Source of the DNA: Varroa destructor
Taxonomy: Eukaryota > Arthropoda > Arachnida > Mesostigmata > Varroidae
Direction of reading: 5' to 3'
Length of the DNA stretch: 64,000 nucleotides
Assembly (NCBI RefSeq): GCF_002443255.2
Contig: NW_019211457.1
Location: forward strand, 34,788,105 to 34,852,104
Made by a program: the position numbers and the translations under genes. Positions 13,457 to 24,390 of this stretch are shown here, piece after piece. The number at the start of each line of letters is the position of its first letter. The first letter of the stretch is position 1. Below the pieces are notes generated by a model. That model did no database searches and was not told where the DNA came from. It saw nothing but the letters and a program-made list of their open reading frames with translations.

Positions 13457-13918
13457 CTACGTGCATCCAATAAACTTACGCAACCTTAAACGACAGGGAA
13501 CATCGATGGGTGCCCCTGAACCATCTTCATTGCAACCCAATCGCCGATCGACTTCAATGACGCCAAGAAGTAGAGTTTGTGTAAAGAGAACCTGTGCAAA
13601 TTGACTAAGTTCAGAAAATGATGCGCTCTGACCGTGTGTGGTAGATCCTCTATAGCGAGCTCCTATTAAGCCCCTGTGCTCCCGCCTCACACATCGACTG
13701 AACTGCCGTTCATTGCAAGCGGGGGTAACAATCAAAGAGCAACTTTTAATGGAAGCTACAACGCAGATGTTCCGGCAAAAGAAGCAGAACGGAATCAGAT
13801 GCGGGTTGGGGCCAATAGCGCTAGATAGAACGAGACAGGATAACAAGACGGTCTCTATCGTCCACGAGCGCGTATACAACGAATCGTCCGGTACATAGAT
13901 TCTTTTTTCTCTCTTCAA
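13457..13918 (-). other. Longest open frame in the window (153 codons), probably not a gene
   Basis: An ATG-initiated frame on the minus strand. The predicted peptide begins with a basic segment and has a Cys/Phe/Leu-rich stretch around residues 25-60. The remainder is mixed, with several cysteines and arginines. I recognise no domain, and there is no clear splice or promoter context. By my rough estimate, chance would produce one frame of about this length in 64 kb over six frames at this base composition. It is listed because it is the longest, not because coding is shown. Confidence 0.1.
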
Positions 13919-16278
13919 AAATGGCTGGCCAAGTGTATAAGCAGCTTCTCTTCGAGTTCTTTACTGAGCGAATTAGGTCCGAGTCATATGATCGCAAGAC
14001 TGTCGCGTCGGTGCAGGGATATACGCCGGCCTAGCTTGAAAGTGGACGATAAAGGAGGATACAAAGGAAGGAGGCGATTGTAGCCAACTAAACACACGTA
14101 CTTGTTGATCGCTAATAACGTTCTATACATAAGACAAAAGAGTCCCTTATCGTTCGGGCATATCAAATAATACGCTAGTCTTCCTAATCAGGCTAACTCT
14201 AACGGAGAGCTGTCAACTTCATCATGTTGAATCTGGCATCACGAACCGGGTCAACAACGAAACAGGCGTTGTTATTAGTACCCACAGGTGTCGGTTAATA
14301 CACACTTCGTTCAGTCAATTCAACTGAACTGATTCATTTTTTCTTTTGCCATTAGCTGGCTTTGCCTACAGGGTTACTTTTTTCACTACCGTTAATCCCC
14401 CCCCCCCGTCAAAACGTCCTAACAGTTTTCTTACTTTTGGTTTGGTACCCAACCTAGAAAAGAATCATACCTTGACTACGACTGTACACCTTAGCGTCGT
14501 GATCCTAACACTCTGTTCTAGTTGTCTGTTATATGTAAAGTAACCTATGACTCAATCATATTTACGATGTTTTAGTAACCCACTTTCCTTCTGCTAACAT
14601 TTTGCAGTCACCATTTGACCCCTCTTCTTCGTATCTAACTACGACGAACCCTATTGCAATCCTCGATAAAATCGAAAAGTTGACTAGAGTTTGCTTTTCA
14701 AATTAAAAATGCTATTGCCAAGCTTAGGAAGTCACACTTGGGGTGGCACTCTAGTCTATGGGGTTCGTTCGGTCGTTTTAACAATTTTTACTTTCAGTAA
14801 CAGGCGTATAAGCAGTGTCAAAGCATGCTTCTTACTAGTAGGTAATATTACCAACTATTATCTCAAAGCAAAAGGAATTTCGTGATCTCTGACGAGCTGT
14901 TTTTCGATGGCACGTAAACACTGACACCCCCGACCCAAAATGCCGACCGCTTGCCCAATTTCACCAAATGGCGAACATCAAAATAAATTCGCAGGGGAAC
15001 CTTTAATTTATTAGGGTTACTAACGGCAGCAGATTTACGCTACCGGAGCATTCACCGATGTTTTCTAGTCTAGCGTTAGCCAAAGACGCCCGCCGCAAAT
15101 CAAAAACATTACGAAAACCACAATCGCGGTTTGCAGACGGGTACGGCAGGCGACGATGACACGATCACGACGACAAGAACGGGAGTTAGAACGCGCGCAA
15201 CTTTCAATAAACAAGGTTTGTTAGATATGCCCCAAGGTATCAATTTCGAAGATGTGCAAATAGTTGAGAGTTCCCTGCACACCAAGCCGACGCTTCATTC
15301 AGAACCCCCGCACTTCGAAACGCTTTTGAAAAAAAGTGCCACCCATGAGATGGGCAGCGATTAGGCTTGGCGTTTCTAACTCTTCAGATATCTTTGTGTT
15401 GAAAATTATAGTGCCACTGAGACCAGCGCAGAGGAGTACAGCGCGTCTCCACGACGCTTGCTTCTCTACTGCACTCACATGTGGGGTACCGGACGGCGGG
15501 TATTTGCTATATGCCCAAATTATCTTGACTCGTGCGAATTCGGGATTGACGTGTTTGAAAGCACAAACAAATTCTTATTTATGCATTGTATGATACCACC
15601 AAAATGTGTTTCGCAATACTGGCGAAAATTAAAAGTGTACAACCTTTGGCTAAAACTATATGCAATAACGATACATTTAAGCAGGTTATCGTGTAGCGTA
15701 ATGATCACACACGAAGGGGAGTCGATAGACACAATGGGGATCATCTACATATCGTCGCGACGAAGGCTGATGTGGTTTCCTTAAAGAGTCCGCTCCGAAA
15801 CGCAGAATCAAGACGGAGCAAGAACAGAGAAGTAGTTAGATCACTTCTCTGACTGGCCGACTATTATTTGAGAAAATCATTTTTTGACCTGCTTTTTGCA
15901 AATTGAACAATTTTCCTCTGTTATCAAAAGAATTATTAAGTTGCTATGCACTTTTTTCCATTTCTTGGCCATTGGGCTATAACGGTAAAAAGTTACCAAG
16001 AAGGTCCGGGTAAGCCAGTTTATTCTTCAACATCGAAATTTACGTCTTAAGGTGCAAACGGTACGTCGGAGAAGCCTTAATATATGGCCTATGATTGTTT
16101 AACATACAGAATCCTAATTGGATTAGTTGAAAATCAAGTCTAGCCAATGAAGCCAACAAAAAAAAACTACACGATACAGCTTTTCTTTAAGCAAATTACG
16201 CACGTTCTTGAGGCAAACCTTCGTCTTTATTGAGTATGTAAAGCACCGCCTTTCTGATATGGAATTACCACTTCTGTT
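13919..16278. other. No gene recognised; two weak frames and a C11 tract
   Basis: A C11 homopolymer lies at 14397-14407. The plus-strand frame 15080-15364 (95 codons, no ATG near its start) gives a hydrophilic peptide rich in Thr, Asp, Glu and His that would pass for a disordered protein segment. The frame 15458-15784 (108 codons, plus strand) overlaps the end of another frame. Neither shows a recognisable motif or convincing splice sites, so neither is called as a gene. Confidence 0.45.
14397..14407. repeat. Poly-C tract (C11)
   Basis: Eleven consecutive C residues. Long C/G runs are rarer than A/T runs in DNA of this composition. Confidence 0.95.
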
Positions 16279-16310
16279 ACGCTATATATATATATATATA
16301 TATATAGCGT
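16279..16310. repeat. 32-bp perfect palindrome: ACGC-(TA)12-GCGT
   Basis: Twelve TA units are flanked by ACGC on the left and GCGT on the right, making the whole 32 nt self-complementary. Such tracts readily extrude cruciforms and are prone to deletion, so an intact symmetric flank is mildly unusual. Confidence 0.92.
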
Positions 16311-17897
16311 GTAAATTAGAAAAAAGTATGTGATAACTGCATAGTTTTTTTACTGCAGTTTACTGTCCAGCTATATTAACATATGTAAAATAAAACCTGC
16401 CAAACTATTTTCGCATCAGTCCTCATACATACGGCCTACATGTTACAATAGAGGATATATTGTGTTGTGGCTGCTAGACAAAGGGACAAGAAGCCACTTA
16501 CGACATACAATTCAAAGGTGTATAGTAACGAAGAATCTACTTTCACCATCTGACCATGGAAGCGGTACTCTTAAGGTGGCCAGTTTAATTGACTACCTTA
16601 AAATGCAAATCTTTTTTTCATCTTAACCTACAGATCTTAACCTTACAGATTCTGTGCAACAGGCTATCCGAAGGGCAAAAAAAAAAACAGGACAAAACAG
16701 CCCGTAAAATGAGATGAAACAAGGATCATATTGTCAAGTCTGTTGTAGACAATACAATAGTGAGTTCCAAAATGACTCATAATGGCCGAACGACGTCTTA
16801 CCGACTTTCTTTTTTGTTCGCATTTGTTACTGAAAGTATCGACGAACTGACGAATGAGATTTTATATATATAACGATGGGTATATGCACAAATCTCGGAA
16901 TTACCTTAGGTCAGAGGGCGGTGCACTTTTCGTCTGATAGGAGACTAAAGACGGTGCGACAGGTGCTAAAAGAACAAAGAATCAAGTAGAACAACAACTA
17001 CGACCATAGCTGTGCCGTTTGCACTTAAATCTACAGTAACTGGTAAAGTAATGCCCACAGACAGTTGTCGATGGCAGCTTCAGACTGGAAGTAAGGATGC
17101 TTTAAATGTTGAAAGGTCGTCGAACCCCCTATTTTGAACTAGTAGAGGAAAATTGCAAGAACAAAGCATTGCTTGTTGGGGGAACGAAGGTTAAAAGATG
17201 GTAATGGGACTTATTATCTGTGGGAGGTCGGAGCCACGACGCTGCGCTGCTCCTACTGGTATATTTAGTTCGACTTAGACACAGTTTAATTCAGACCCTT
17301 GCCCGCCACGCGATTCTTCTATGAAGGCGAAGTCAATCCAAAATTGATTAAGAACAAATGTATTTATTTCTTTTGATTGACGGGTAACATCTCTAGCGCT
17401 TCTCTATCTCCCCAAAGTTTTATGGTATTTTCACTGGAAAAACTGTCCCCCAATAAATTGGCCAATTCTCAGAAAGACAGATAATGAAGCATTTGGGGGA
17501 ACAGAAACTTAAACGGACTGTTACGTGTAGAAAAGAAGCGCCATAACCCCTAGAATAACAAGCTTCCCAATCCAATGGCTTGCTGCCAAAACGATTTGTT
17601 ATGAATCGCCACGGTGGTCTTAGCGGAGACATAGAGTCCAGTAAGTTCGACCTATCTTTCGTGTTCAGTCCAATACTTCCTGCAAGGCTCTATCGAGCAA
17701 CACGTTTCGATGTGATCAAGAGACCGCCGCTGGAGAAGCATCTTGTTTCGCTGGAAACGAAACATTCGAGTGAAGTAATAATAAGTTGACTCGAAGTTCA
17801 TCCAGTTGTCGGCTCCAGCTTTGTATTCTACGAGTATAAAGTAGATGGGATTTGTGTATGGGTAACTGGAGAGAGATATCATTTATTTCGGATAGAC
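16311..17897. other. No gene recognised
   Basis: AT-rich. It contains a tandem duplication at 16621-16649 and an A11 run at 16677-16687. Short frames overlap on both strands at 17420-17880 without recognisable products. Confidence 0.6.
16621..16649. repeat. Tandem duplication of a 14-15 nt unit
   Basis: TCTTAACCTACAGA (16621-16634) is followed immediately by TCTTAACCTTACAGA (16635-16649). The copies differ by one inserted T, consistent with a recent slippage duplication. Confidence 0.85.
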
Positions 17898-17931
17898 TGG
17901 ACGGTACATTGATGGATGCATGTACCGTCCA
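17898..17931. repeat. Inverted repeat, 12-bp perfect arms
   Basis: TGGACGGTACAT (17898-17909) pairs perfectly with ATGTACCGTCCA (17920-17931) across a 10-nt loop. No transposon or RNA context is visible nearby. Confidence 0.85.
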
Positions 17932-18660
17932 AGCTAAAGTTACATAACATATTGCAAAAATTAAGTTGTTAAGCAGATTATATGTTAATAAATTATGATT
18001 AAATGAAAACAGACCCAATAAGAATCCTTAGTTGATCGTAAACGATGATGCACATGGTATGCCCCCATGAAGCATTGATGTTATGTAAGTCTCAATAATG
18101 GTTAGTGGAACTTCCAGGTAGAATTAACACAAACATCGTTGCTGGCTGTGAAAAAGTAATACATGTTTTAAACTCCTCTGTGTTACTGGTAATATCATTA
18201 ATTCTTCCACGAGAAACGTTCGCGGTTGAGGACCCCACGCATTCTTATATACTCGTGCCAATCTATTTCCTACTGATAGCAGACGTTGGCCGGTAGCAAC
18301 GTGTGCGCGAAATGCCTTACGAGTCTAAACGTTCAGAATGATGGATCTCCATGCCAGCAGTTGACAAAAATGAAAATTTTGGACCACGTTACGGCGATAC
18401 TTCCTGGGAGTCTCTCGAAAACAGCGTAATACACATGCATTCTTCCACATCTATCAGTCTTCCACGCTAATACATACGTGTCTTCCAATAGAGGAAGAAG
18501 CCAGCGTATATATTTATACTCGAACACACATATCTACCTATATGTATTTAGTTGCTGAAAGAAAGTTGGCCATTCTTGAGCCGAAATAGTAAAAAACAGT
18601 TCTTCGATTTTAGAATAATATTACTTTAAAAAATAACATTGTGATGAATCTCCTATCCCC
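17932..18660. other. No gene recognised; may include the 3' flank of mariner relic 1
   Basis: Only short frames. The stretch at about 18547 reading TTTAGTTGCTGAAAG after a TA dinucleotide could be a decayed end of the mariner copy that follows, but I could not find its inverted partner. Confidence 0.4.
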
Positions 18661-18674
18661 TTTTTTTTTTTTTT
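18661..18674. repeat. Poly-T tract (T14)
   Basis: Fourteen T residues directly beyond the C-terminal end of mariner relic 1 (A14 in the transposase sense). Confidence 0.95.
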
Positions 18675-18679
18675 ATAGT

Positions 18680-19350
18680 ACTATGATACTGTAGAACTTT
18701 TATGGCTCCTGGACGAAAAATTGCGACAAGTGATTTTTGCATCTGTCCATTGAAATAAAATGAATACTATTAAGGGGGTCTTGCAAAGATGGAACCAGAT
18801 AATAGTTGAAAGATGCAAGGTACGGTTTATATGCGGGATGCATTAAAATTTCCCGTGCAAGTTCGTTCAATTTCTTTCAGGTTTCTAAAGATATGTACGG
18901 TCTGGCATTGTCCTGGTGGGAGACGACGTCCTTTCTGCTTGCTAATCCTGGTCGATTTTTCCAATAATCTATTATAATCTTATTAGTTGTTGACAGCAAA
19001 GGTCCGAATCAATTGTTGTGCCAGGCAGAAGTAATTAATAATGTAGGATTTTTTTGGGATCATGCGATGTTACATGGCGTCACGTTGTTTGGCCCAACTC
19101 TGGGCTTTTCCACAGATTGTGAAACGTATTTTTCTAAATGTATATTCTTTTATTGCTGTAAGCGATCTAGTTTTTATCGCCCGTGGTCAACCGGTTGAAA
19201 ATGGCACTGTTTTGTTGCTTTTCTGTAGAACTCTATAAAGAGAAATACGATCGGCTCTGCCAATGGAAATGCTGATCGGCGCCAAGAAATCGCATGCCTA
19301 TATATCGAGAAGGGCCCAAGCTTGATCCAGCTTGGCGCATCAGGCCGATA
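18680..19350 (-). mobile_element. Mariner-family (DD34D) transposase relic 1
   Basis: Mariner transposases cut and paste their own element at TA sites in the nucleus. Read on the minus strand, this stretch recovers successive family blocks. First comes Asp-Arg-Ile-Ser-Leu, then Thr-Gly-Asp (first catalytic Asp, 19176-19178). Next are Thr-Ile-Asp-Ser-Asp-Leu-Cys-Cys-Gln-Gln-Leu and His-Gln-Asp-Asn-Ala-Arg-Pro (second catalytic Asp, 18910-18912). Last come Ile-Leu-Met-His-Pro-Ala-Tyr and Cys-Lys-Asn-His-Leu-x-Gln-Phe-Phe. The third catalytic position lies exactly 34 residues after the second, the DD34D spacing, but is Asn (18805-18807). Several in-frame stops and at least two frameshifts are present, one after the Gln-Gln-Leu block and one before the Asp-Pro-Lys-Lys block. 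The N-terminal DNA-binding half is not clearly recovered and no terminal repeats were confirmed. It is a dead copy. Family identity is secure; the subfamily (mellifera-like wording) is inference. Confidence 0.9.
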
Positions 19351-20427
19351 TAAGCGCACTAAAGGCAAACTGTCACCGTTTAGTGATAGGGTGCCTTAAA
19401 TATAGAAGATCGTAAAGGCGGTTCCTTTTGACAAGTTTGCATGTGACAAAGCACTAACGTACGTATAGTGCATTCAAACATGTTCCGAAATGCAAGTTAA
19501 ACAGAAGGCGGAATTAAGCGGTTCATTTTTGTGCCTTTACCCTTTTCGGGCATTAGTCAACATGTAGCGATGAAGACTGCTAGGATATGGACAAGAGCAG
19601 CAAAACCTGCTCTTCAAATATCGGTATACTCTACGAATCTGCCGTGAGTTCTTCATCGGGCATTAAAGCAATTTTGGGATAAAGCGGCCATTGGCCCTAC
19701 ACGCGCGCACTGCCTAGAGGAGGCCGTTGCCCAGTTCTCTGTGGAACAGCGTGAGCAATACGTCTACTTTGTGTAGAAGAATGAGACAGAGACACGCGCA
19801 CTATTTCGAAAAAGCACAATACACACTTTACATAGGACGTACGCATGACACAGTGCGTCGCACCTAGATGAACTTAACCAAAACGTTATATTCTGTTCGA
19901 TTTCGAGCGGCACCCAAAGCTAAACATGTCGCAAAGTTTCGTGTAGCGAAAATGCATGCAACAGCTGCCGTATGAATATTCCCATAATATATAGCGACGG
20001 TAGCGATGATAGACAGACAGTTTGATTATTGCTATTGCAGTCGCCGACAATAATAAACTTGACGAATTTTCACTCGGACGGACAAAACAAAGTGTTCGAG
20101 AGAGAAGCTGAAATTGACGGCCACCTTTGACTCGTTCCGCGAAAGATATAATAGGGAATCGAACGGAAATTTACTACTTTTGGAACTGTTAGATAAATTA
20201 TAGTTACTAGTAATTATCATGATTATATAGAATCGACGTAAATTGCCCTATTAACGAGCTTGTGTGTTTTTATAGGTTGACTTTAATAATGGCCCAGATG
20301 CCACTGACAGGCATCAAGAGACCCGCCATATATGTAACAGCGGGAATTAGATGTATTCAAAATTGATTATACAAACGGATTTGCTAATTATAATATGTTT
20401 ACACATCACGAGAGTTCGAAAGCTTAC
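19351..20427. other. No gene recognised; upstream flank of mariner relic 1
   Basis: The N-terminal transposase region and right terminus should fall within the first few hundred bases, but I cannot align them. The rest is mixed sequence with short frames only. Confidence 0.5.
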
Positions 20428-20612
20428 CTCAGCTCCAGATTAATACCGTACCATTTCGTAATTTCGAAACCGTTATGGTCTTTCATCCCTAATAAACGAT
20501 TGATTTTTGTCACCGAAGGGGAATATGTTGGCTGAAGGTAAAAGCGCCTCACTTTAAATAAAGCCGAGCGCGTCACATCTCCCCTGAGGATGCCCTTATC
20601 GCCGCGGCACAA
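20428..20612 (-). other. Exon-shaped open frame ending at a good splice donor (weak)
   Basis: On the minus strand a frame of about 62 codons ends in the splice-like context CTGAG|GTAAGC. The exon would end at 20428, and the next in-frame codon after it is a stop, as expected at a real donor. The peptide is basic, with a Lys-Ile-Asn-Arg-Leu-Leu-Gly segment and a Trp-Tyr pair near its end. I recognise no family. An acceptor such as TTTAG lies just upstream near 20625, but there is no clear pyrimidine tract. Chance remains the likeliest explanation. Confidence 0.15.
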
Positions 20613-21536
20613 AATCTATCTAAATCTTTTGAATAACGCACAGAGCTCCATCGAAGTGGAACTGATGTTTTGCATTTTGCTAAATTTCTTTACAAAAAGT
20701 ACATATAGTAACTCAAATTAGCCTCTAGCAGATTTACTCATTAAAAAAATCAGACTAGTGAAGATCTTGTAACAGGTACATACTCGTTTGCCCATTTACG
20801 TACGGTTGCTGATCATCACAGCATACAATGAGACGTGTATACATACGTGGTATGATCGTATATCTAATGATACGGAACGCCCTTGGTGAATGTTATCGTT
20901 GATGAATTAACTTTACTATAATTCGCTTCATTGCGATCTGGGAATTAGACACTTTTTTAGAGTAACTGGTAAGACAAATGTTGCATTGCGAAACTCTGAG
21001 GGGCTACCTCAGGTCAACGGATTACGCCGCCACAATACTAAGAGTTACTACAAATTCCATAACCTATTGTCGATTGCCTGTGTTAGGTCTGCCTACTGCC
21101 TACCAACTGCAACTGAACACAAATTTAATGTAGGGCAAACTTTCCCAAGATCCCAGATGTAAAGTGTCGTTTTAGGTATCTAGAAGCCCATTCCTCATTG
21201 TTCTACAAAAGGAATTATCAGTTCACCTTTAGAGAAGAGCTGCGGTATAGGTTTTTTCTTCTATTTCATATATCATATTTTAGACTACGAAGAAGACTCG
21301 TACAGCACAAAAGCTGCGTAAAATTCCTGTCACGACCTTTGGAGGCTCGTACTTTGTAAAAGGCTTGCTAGAGTAAACATTGTTACGCCTTGGCACATCA
21401 AGTAAATAGTGATCGTCGTGTGATAGGGCTGCGTAGTTATCGGCGCCAAAGGGATGGTTAATGAACAGTTGCTTACAGTAGAAAATAAATAGTAGTACAC
21501 AATCTATACATAGATCAAGCACTTCAATCAGCAATT
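20613..21536. other. No gene recognised
   Basis: Mixed sequence. The minus-strand frame 21280-21534 (84 codons) has no recognisable product. No repeats of note. Confidence 0.6.
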
Positions 21537-21739
21537 GAACCTGTACGTTACGTGTCTCTCGAAATCAGTTTCCGATGACTGACGTCGAGAGGACATCGAC
21601 CACGCCGCACACGATGCTTGCGGATTTCAAAGCGGCCTTCGACTTGCCGTCCAGGAACAAAGTTACACTGACGTTGGCCGAAGTGGGTGTCCTTATGAAC
21701 GGGTTTAACCCTTTCGCTGCGATTTACACAGACAACTGA
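21537..21739 (+). other. Weak protein-like frame with internal ATG (21575)
   Basis: An open frame of 66 codons with an ATG at 21575, giving a 54-residue peptide with balanced composition (an Ala-Asp-Phe-Lys-Ala-Ala-Phe block, then Ala-Glu-Val-Gly-Val-Leu-Met-Asn-Gly-Phe). The patch is GC-richer than its surroundings. The opposite strand is also open for 91 codons (21548-21823) with a basic Arg/Lys/Val-rich product, so frame choice is uncertain. No domain is recognised on either strand and no splice sites are convincing. This could be an old coding fragment or an artefact of local GC content. Confidence 0.12.
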
Positions 21740-21823
21740 TTTGGGTGAAAGGGGCAATTCAGTTTCATTCTCCATTCTGCTGAAGTTATTCGAAGTGATC
21801 TTTTTAGGAATCATCGAATTCAC

Positions 21824-24053
21824 CTCTTCGTAGAAATTAAGATAGCGTTTGCTCGCAGTTAACCCGCCGTTATAAGTTAATTGATTCCTTTTCTGGGCAG
21901 AATTTTCGTATACTGCAGGATACTTTTCTGTTCATAAAACGCGCCTAGAGAATGTCAAAGTTACGAACGGTATGCCACTGTCGATGATTCGCAGAAATGT
22001 TGCAAAAGTTTGTGTGACATGCTTTAGAAGCGCTACTCAGTCACCAAAGTATATAGTTATACTATGAATATCGGTCAGGTATGGCAGTGTGTATCCATAT
22101 TCAATAAGTTTGCCAGCAGTCGACTGACGTGAGCTGTATGAGGTACTGTCTTAATTATTTTTGCTATATTCCTTTGATAAATGCTTCTCCTTGAACTCTC
22201 CTTCAGGAAGTGCAACAGTTCTCGCTGAGCAAACTTTTCTCTGGTGCGTGCATATCATGGTGGTAACCTATATATGCGAGCATCGAGGATAATTCATCAA
22301 TGGACCATGGTTTATCGGTCGTTGATGGCGTCACAGGACTCACTCTACATGCGCGACGGGATCTTTCCTCGCTGAAGCCTGGATTTGGTGTCGTTAAGTT
22401 ATGTGTGGCTCTAAGTTGCGAACAGTAGGTTTTTTATGATAGCTGGTGCAGACCACCGGTTATATAAATTATTATATTCTGTAGAAACGGGGGTGGTGCG
22501 CTGCGATAGCCAGCACTCACATGCGATAGGTATCAGCAGTTCTACTTATAGTCGCTCGCCATTCCGGCTTGCTTTCAGGGCCACCATGACCCTAAGGAGC
22601 CTTTCCGCTTCGTTTCTTTTCTCTGCTCCACGCCACCTCTCTCGAATATTCATGGCCCACTTGTAATGGTTACATACAGCAATAGCCAGCTTTATATGTT
22701 CGTATAAACGATGCCCCGTATTTTCTTCGGTTCCTTAGTGCCCTGTTTTTGACCACCCATTGCGCCAGTGCAGGATACATTGATGCTGCCTCACTCATCC
22801 CTAAACAACAGCACAAGTTCAAGTAGGGCTTAGAACAGCGCGAAAAACCACGCAGAAGGTGGGTAGGATGCTACGCATAGGCTTACGAAATTTCGAAAAG
22901 CTTATCTGTTGGACGAATCCTGGTTCGTATGCGAACGCAAGTACATCTACCTACATGTGGTTGTATTGGTTTTGATTTTACTCCCAATAAAGTTTGGTAA
23001 CAAAGTGGCCTAAATGACTAAATGCCTGTTACGCAATGGTACTAAGGTCGAGTGGATCCAATAAGGTGACACCTGAAGATTATGGGTCATTGGGCCTGCT
23101 GAGATTCAAGGGCGCGGCTTTTCTGTGGCATAATGAAGTAGTTACCGCATGCAAGTTTAATTATGCTGGTGAACGAATGATAATTAGTTAAACAAAGACT
23201 GTCAGTTTTCATACAACCCAGAATAAAGGACATTGTTGTGATTGGTGGGTCACGCGTTCTAGTTTGCTTCTGTATTCGTGGCCCATTTATGTTAAAAAGT
23301 AATTTTTACCAACGGTAGTTTGATGATTGACATTAAAATCTTTCTTTATGTCGTTTTTAAGCTTAGATTGTTTACAGCGAAATACTTTCTAGGAATGAAC
23401 ATGCTTAATCACGCACTCCATAGGCGTTTTTGGCCTAGTAAACTATGCCATAATCCGTGATTTCATCTAGCAAAAATCGATGCACCATATCAATCAATAG
23501 CCAGCCAGCCAGCCTAGTTGTAATCTACACTTCTGAAGAAGTTTCATAAGTAGATACCTAAGGGCAGATGGCAAAGAAGGGAGATTGCATATTCGCTGGT
23601 CGTTATATATACAGAACACGAAATGTCTAAGCTGCTTCAATTCAGCGACCAAAAGCCGCCAGCCTCCCTCTTAGAAAAAAATCAGAGGTGTGGGCAAAAT
23701 AGTGGGAGATCTAACTTAATTTAGCGCTACCATCACGCCACATTCTCGTTTGAGGTAACGCCAGGGTGAGTCGCACCTCTCGAAGAAATGTCCACCGCAA
23801 AACACTACTTCCTACGTCCAGATTGCCTAGTATAATGTCCCATAACACCCTGCCATCAACTCGGCAGCTGGCTGAATACTAAACCAATCGTTGGCATGTA
23901 ACTAAAAGGCATTCAAAAGAGCACTGAATCGTGCTGAATAGTAAATGTTCGAAAAATGCATGGCTCCTGTACATGGCATGAGCCTATGCTTGCGTGAACA
24001 TTGGGCACAGGACACGTGTCGTTCGGACCTATAGGTCTCGTAAAAACGTGTGA
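21824..24053. other. No gene recognised
   Basis: Contains the CCAG-type tetranucleotide repeat at 23499-23514. Frames are short. No RNA gene or transposon motif seen. Confidence 0.6.
23499..23514. repeat. (AGCC)4 tetranucleotide repeat
   Basis: Four perfect AGCC units. Confidence 0.9.
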
Positions 24054-24390
24054 TTACTGGCAATGAACAGACTCTTCGGTATCTCCTGACGACACAGCAT
24101 TTGTTGGAGCGCTATTATCCTTTTCTGTGACTTCCATGGGATTTGAAACCCTGCTAACGGGTTCCAATTGGTTTTGCGATGTTCTCTGCGGTTGATTCTT
24201 GTTTTCTACAAAAAGCAGATTGTTTCTTGATGAGTCGATGCTTTTATGAAAAATGTCTGCTTCCGAGGTACGTATGAGAAGACACATGGCTGTTGATTTC
24301 TAACGTAAAGCTCATAACCTTTACGCTTGTATTCTAAAGCGTCAATGGCTGTGGAATAAACGAGAACCCCATGGAATAACAGAACCAAAC
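24054..24390 (-). other. Weak coding-like stretch: two overlapping minus-strand frames
   Basis: On the minus strand an upstream frame (24388 down to 24206, 60 codons) has a Lys/Tyr/Glu-rich product. It overlaps a second frame (24287 down to 24054, 77 codons plus stop). The second product is hydrophilic, rich in Asn, Gln, Ser, Glu and Thr, and ends Gly-Asp-Thr-Glu-Glu-Ser-Val-His-Cys-Gln. That composition resembles the disordered C-terminal tail of a eukaryotic protein. AG acceptor-like sites lie just before the second frame. A terminal exon, or a gene broken by a frameshift, would both fit. I recognise no family and see no AATAAA soon after the stop. Confidence 0.17.

Noticed and set aside
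13457..13918. The 153-codon frame as a real gene
   Set aside because: Its length is at the chance expectation for 64 kb over six frames, and it has no recognisable domain, splice or promoter context.
18547..18570. TTTAGTTGCTGAAAGAAAG as the left terminal repeat of mariner relic 1
   Set aside because: The TA context and distance fit, but no inverted partner was found on the far side, and the similar word CTGAAAGAAAGTTGG also occurs at about 40770.
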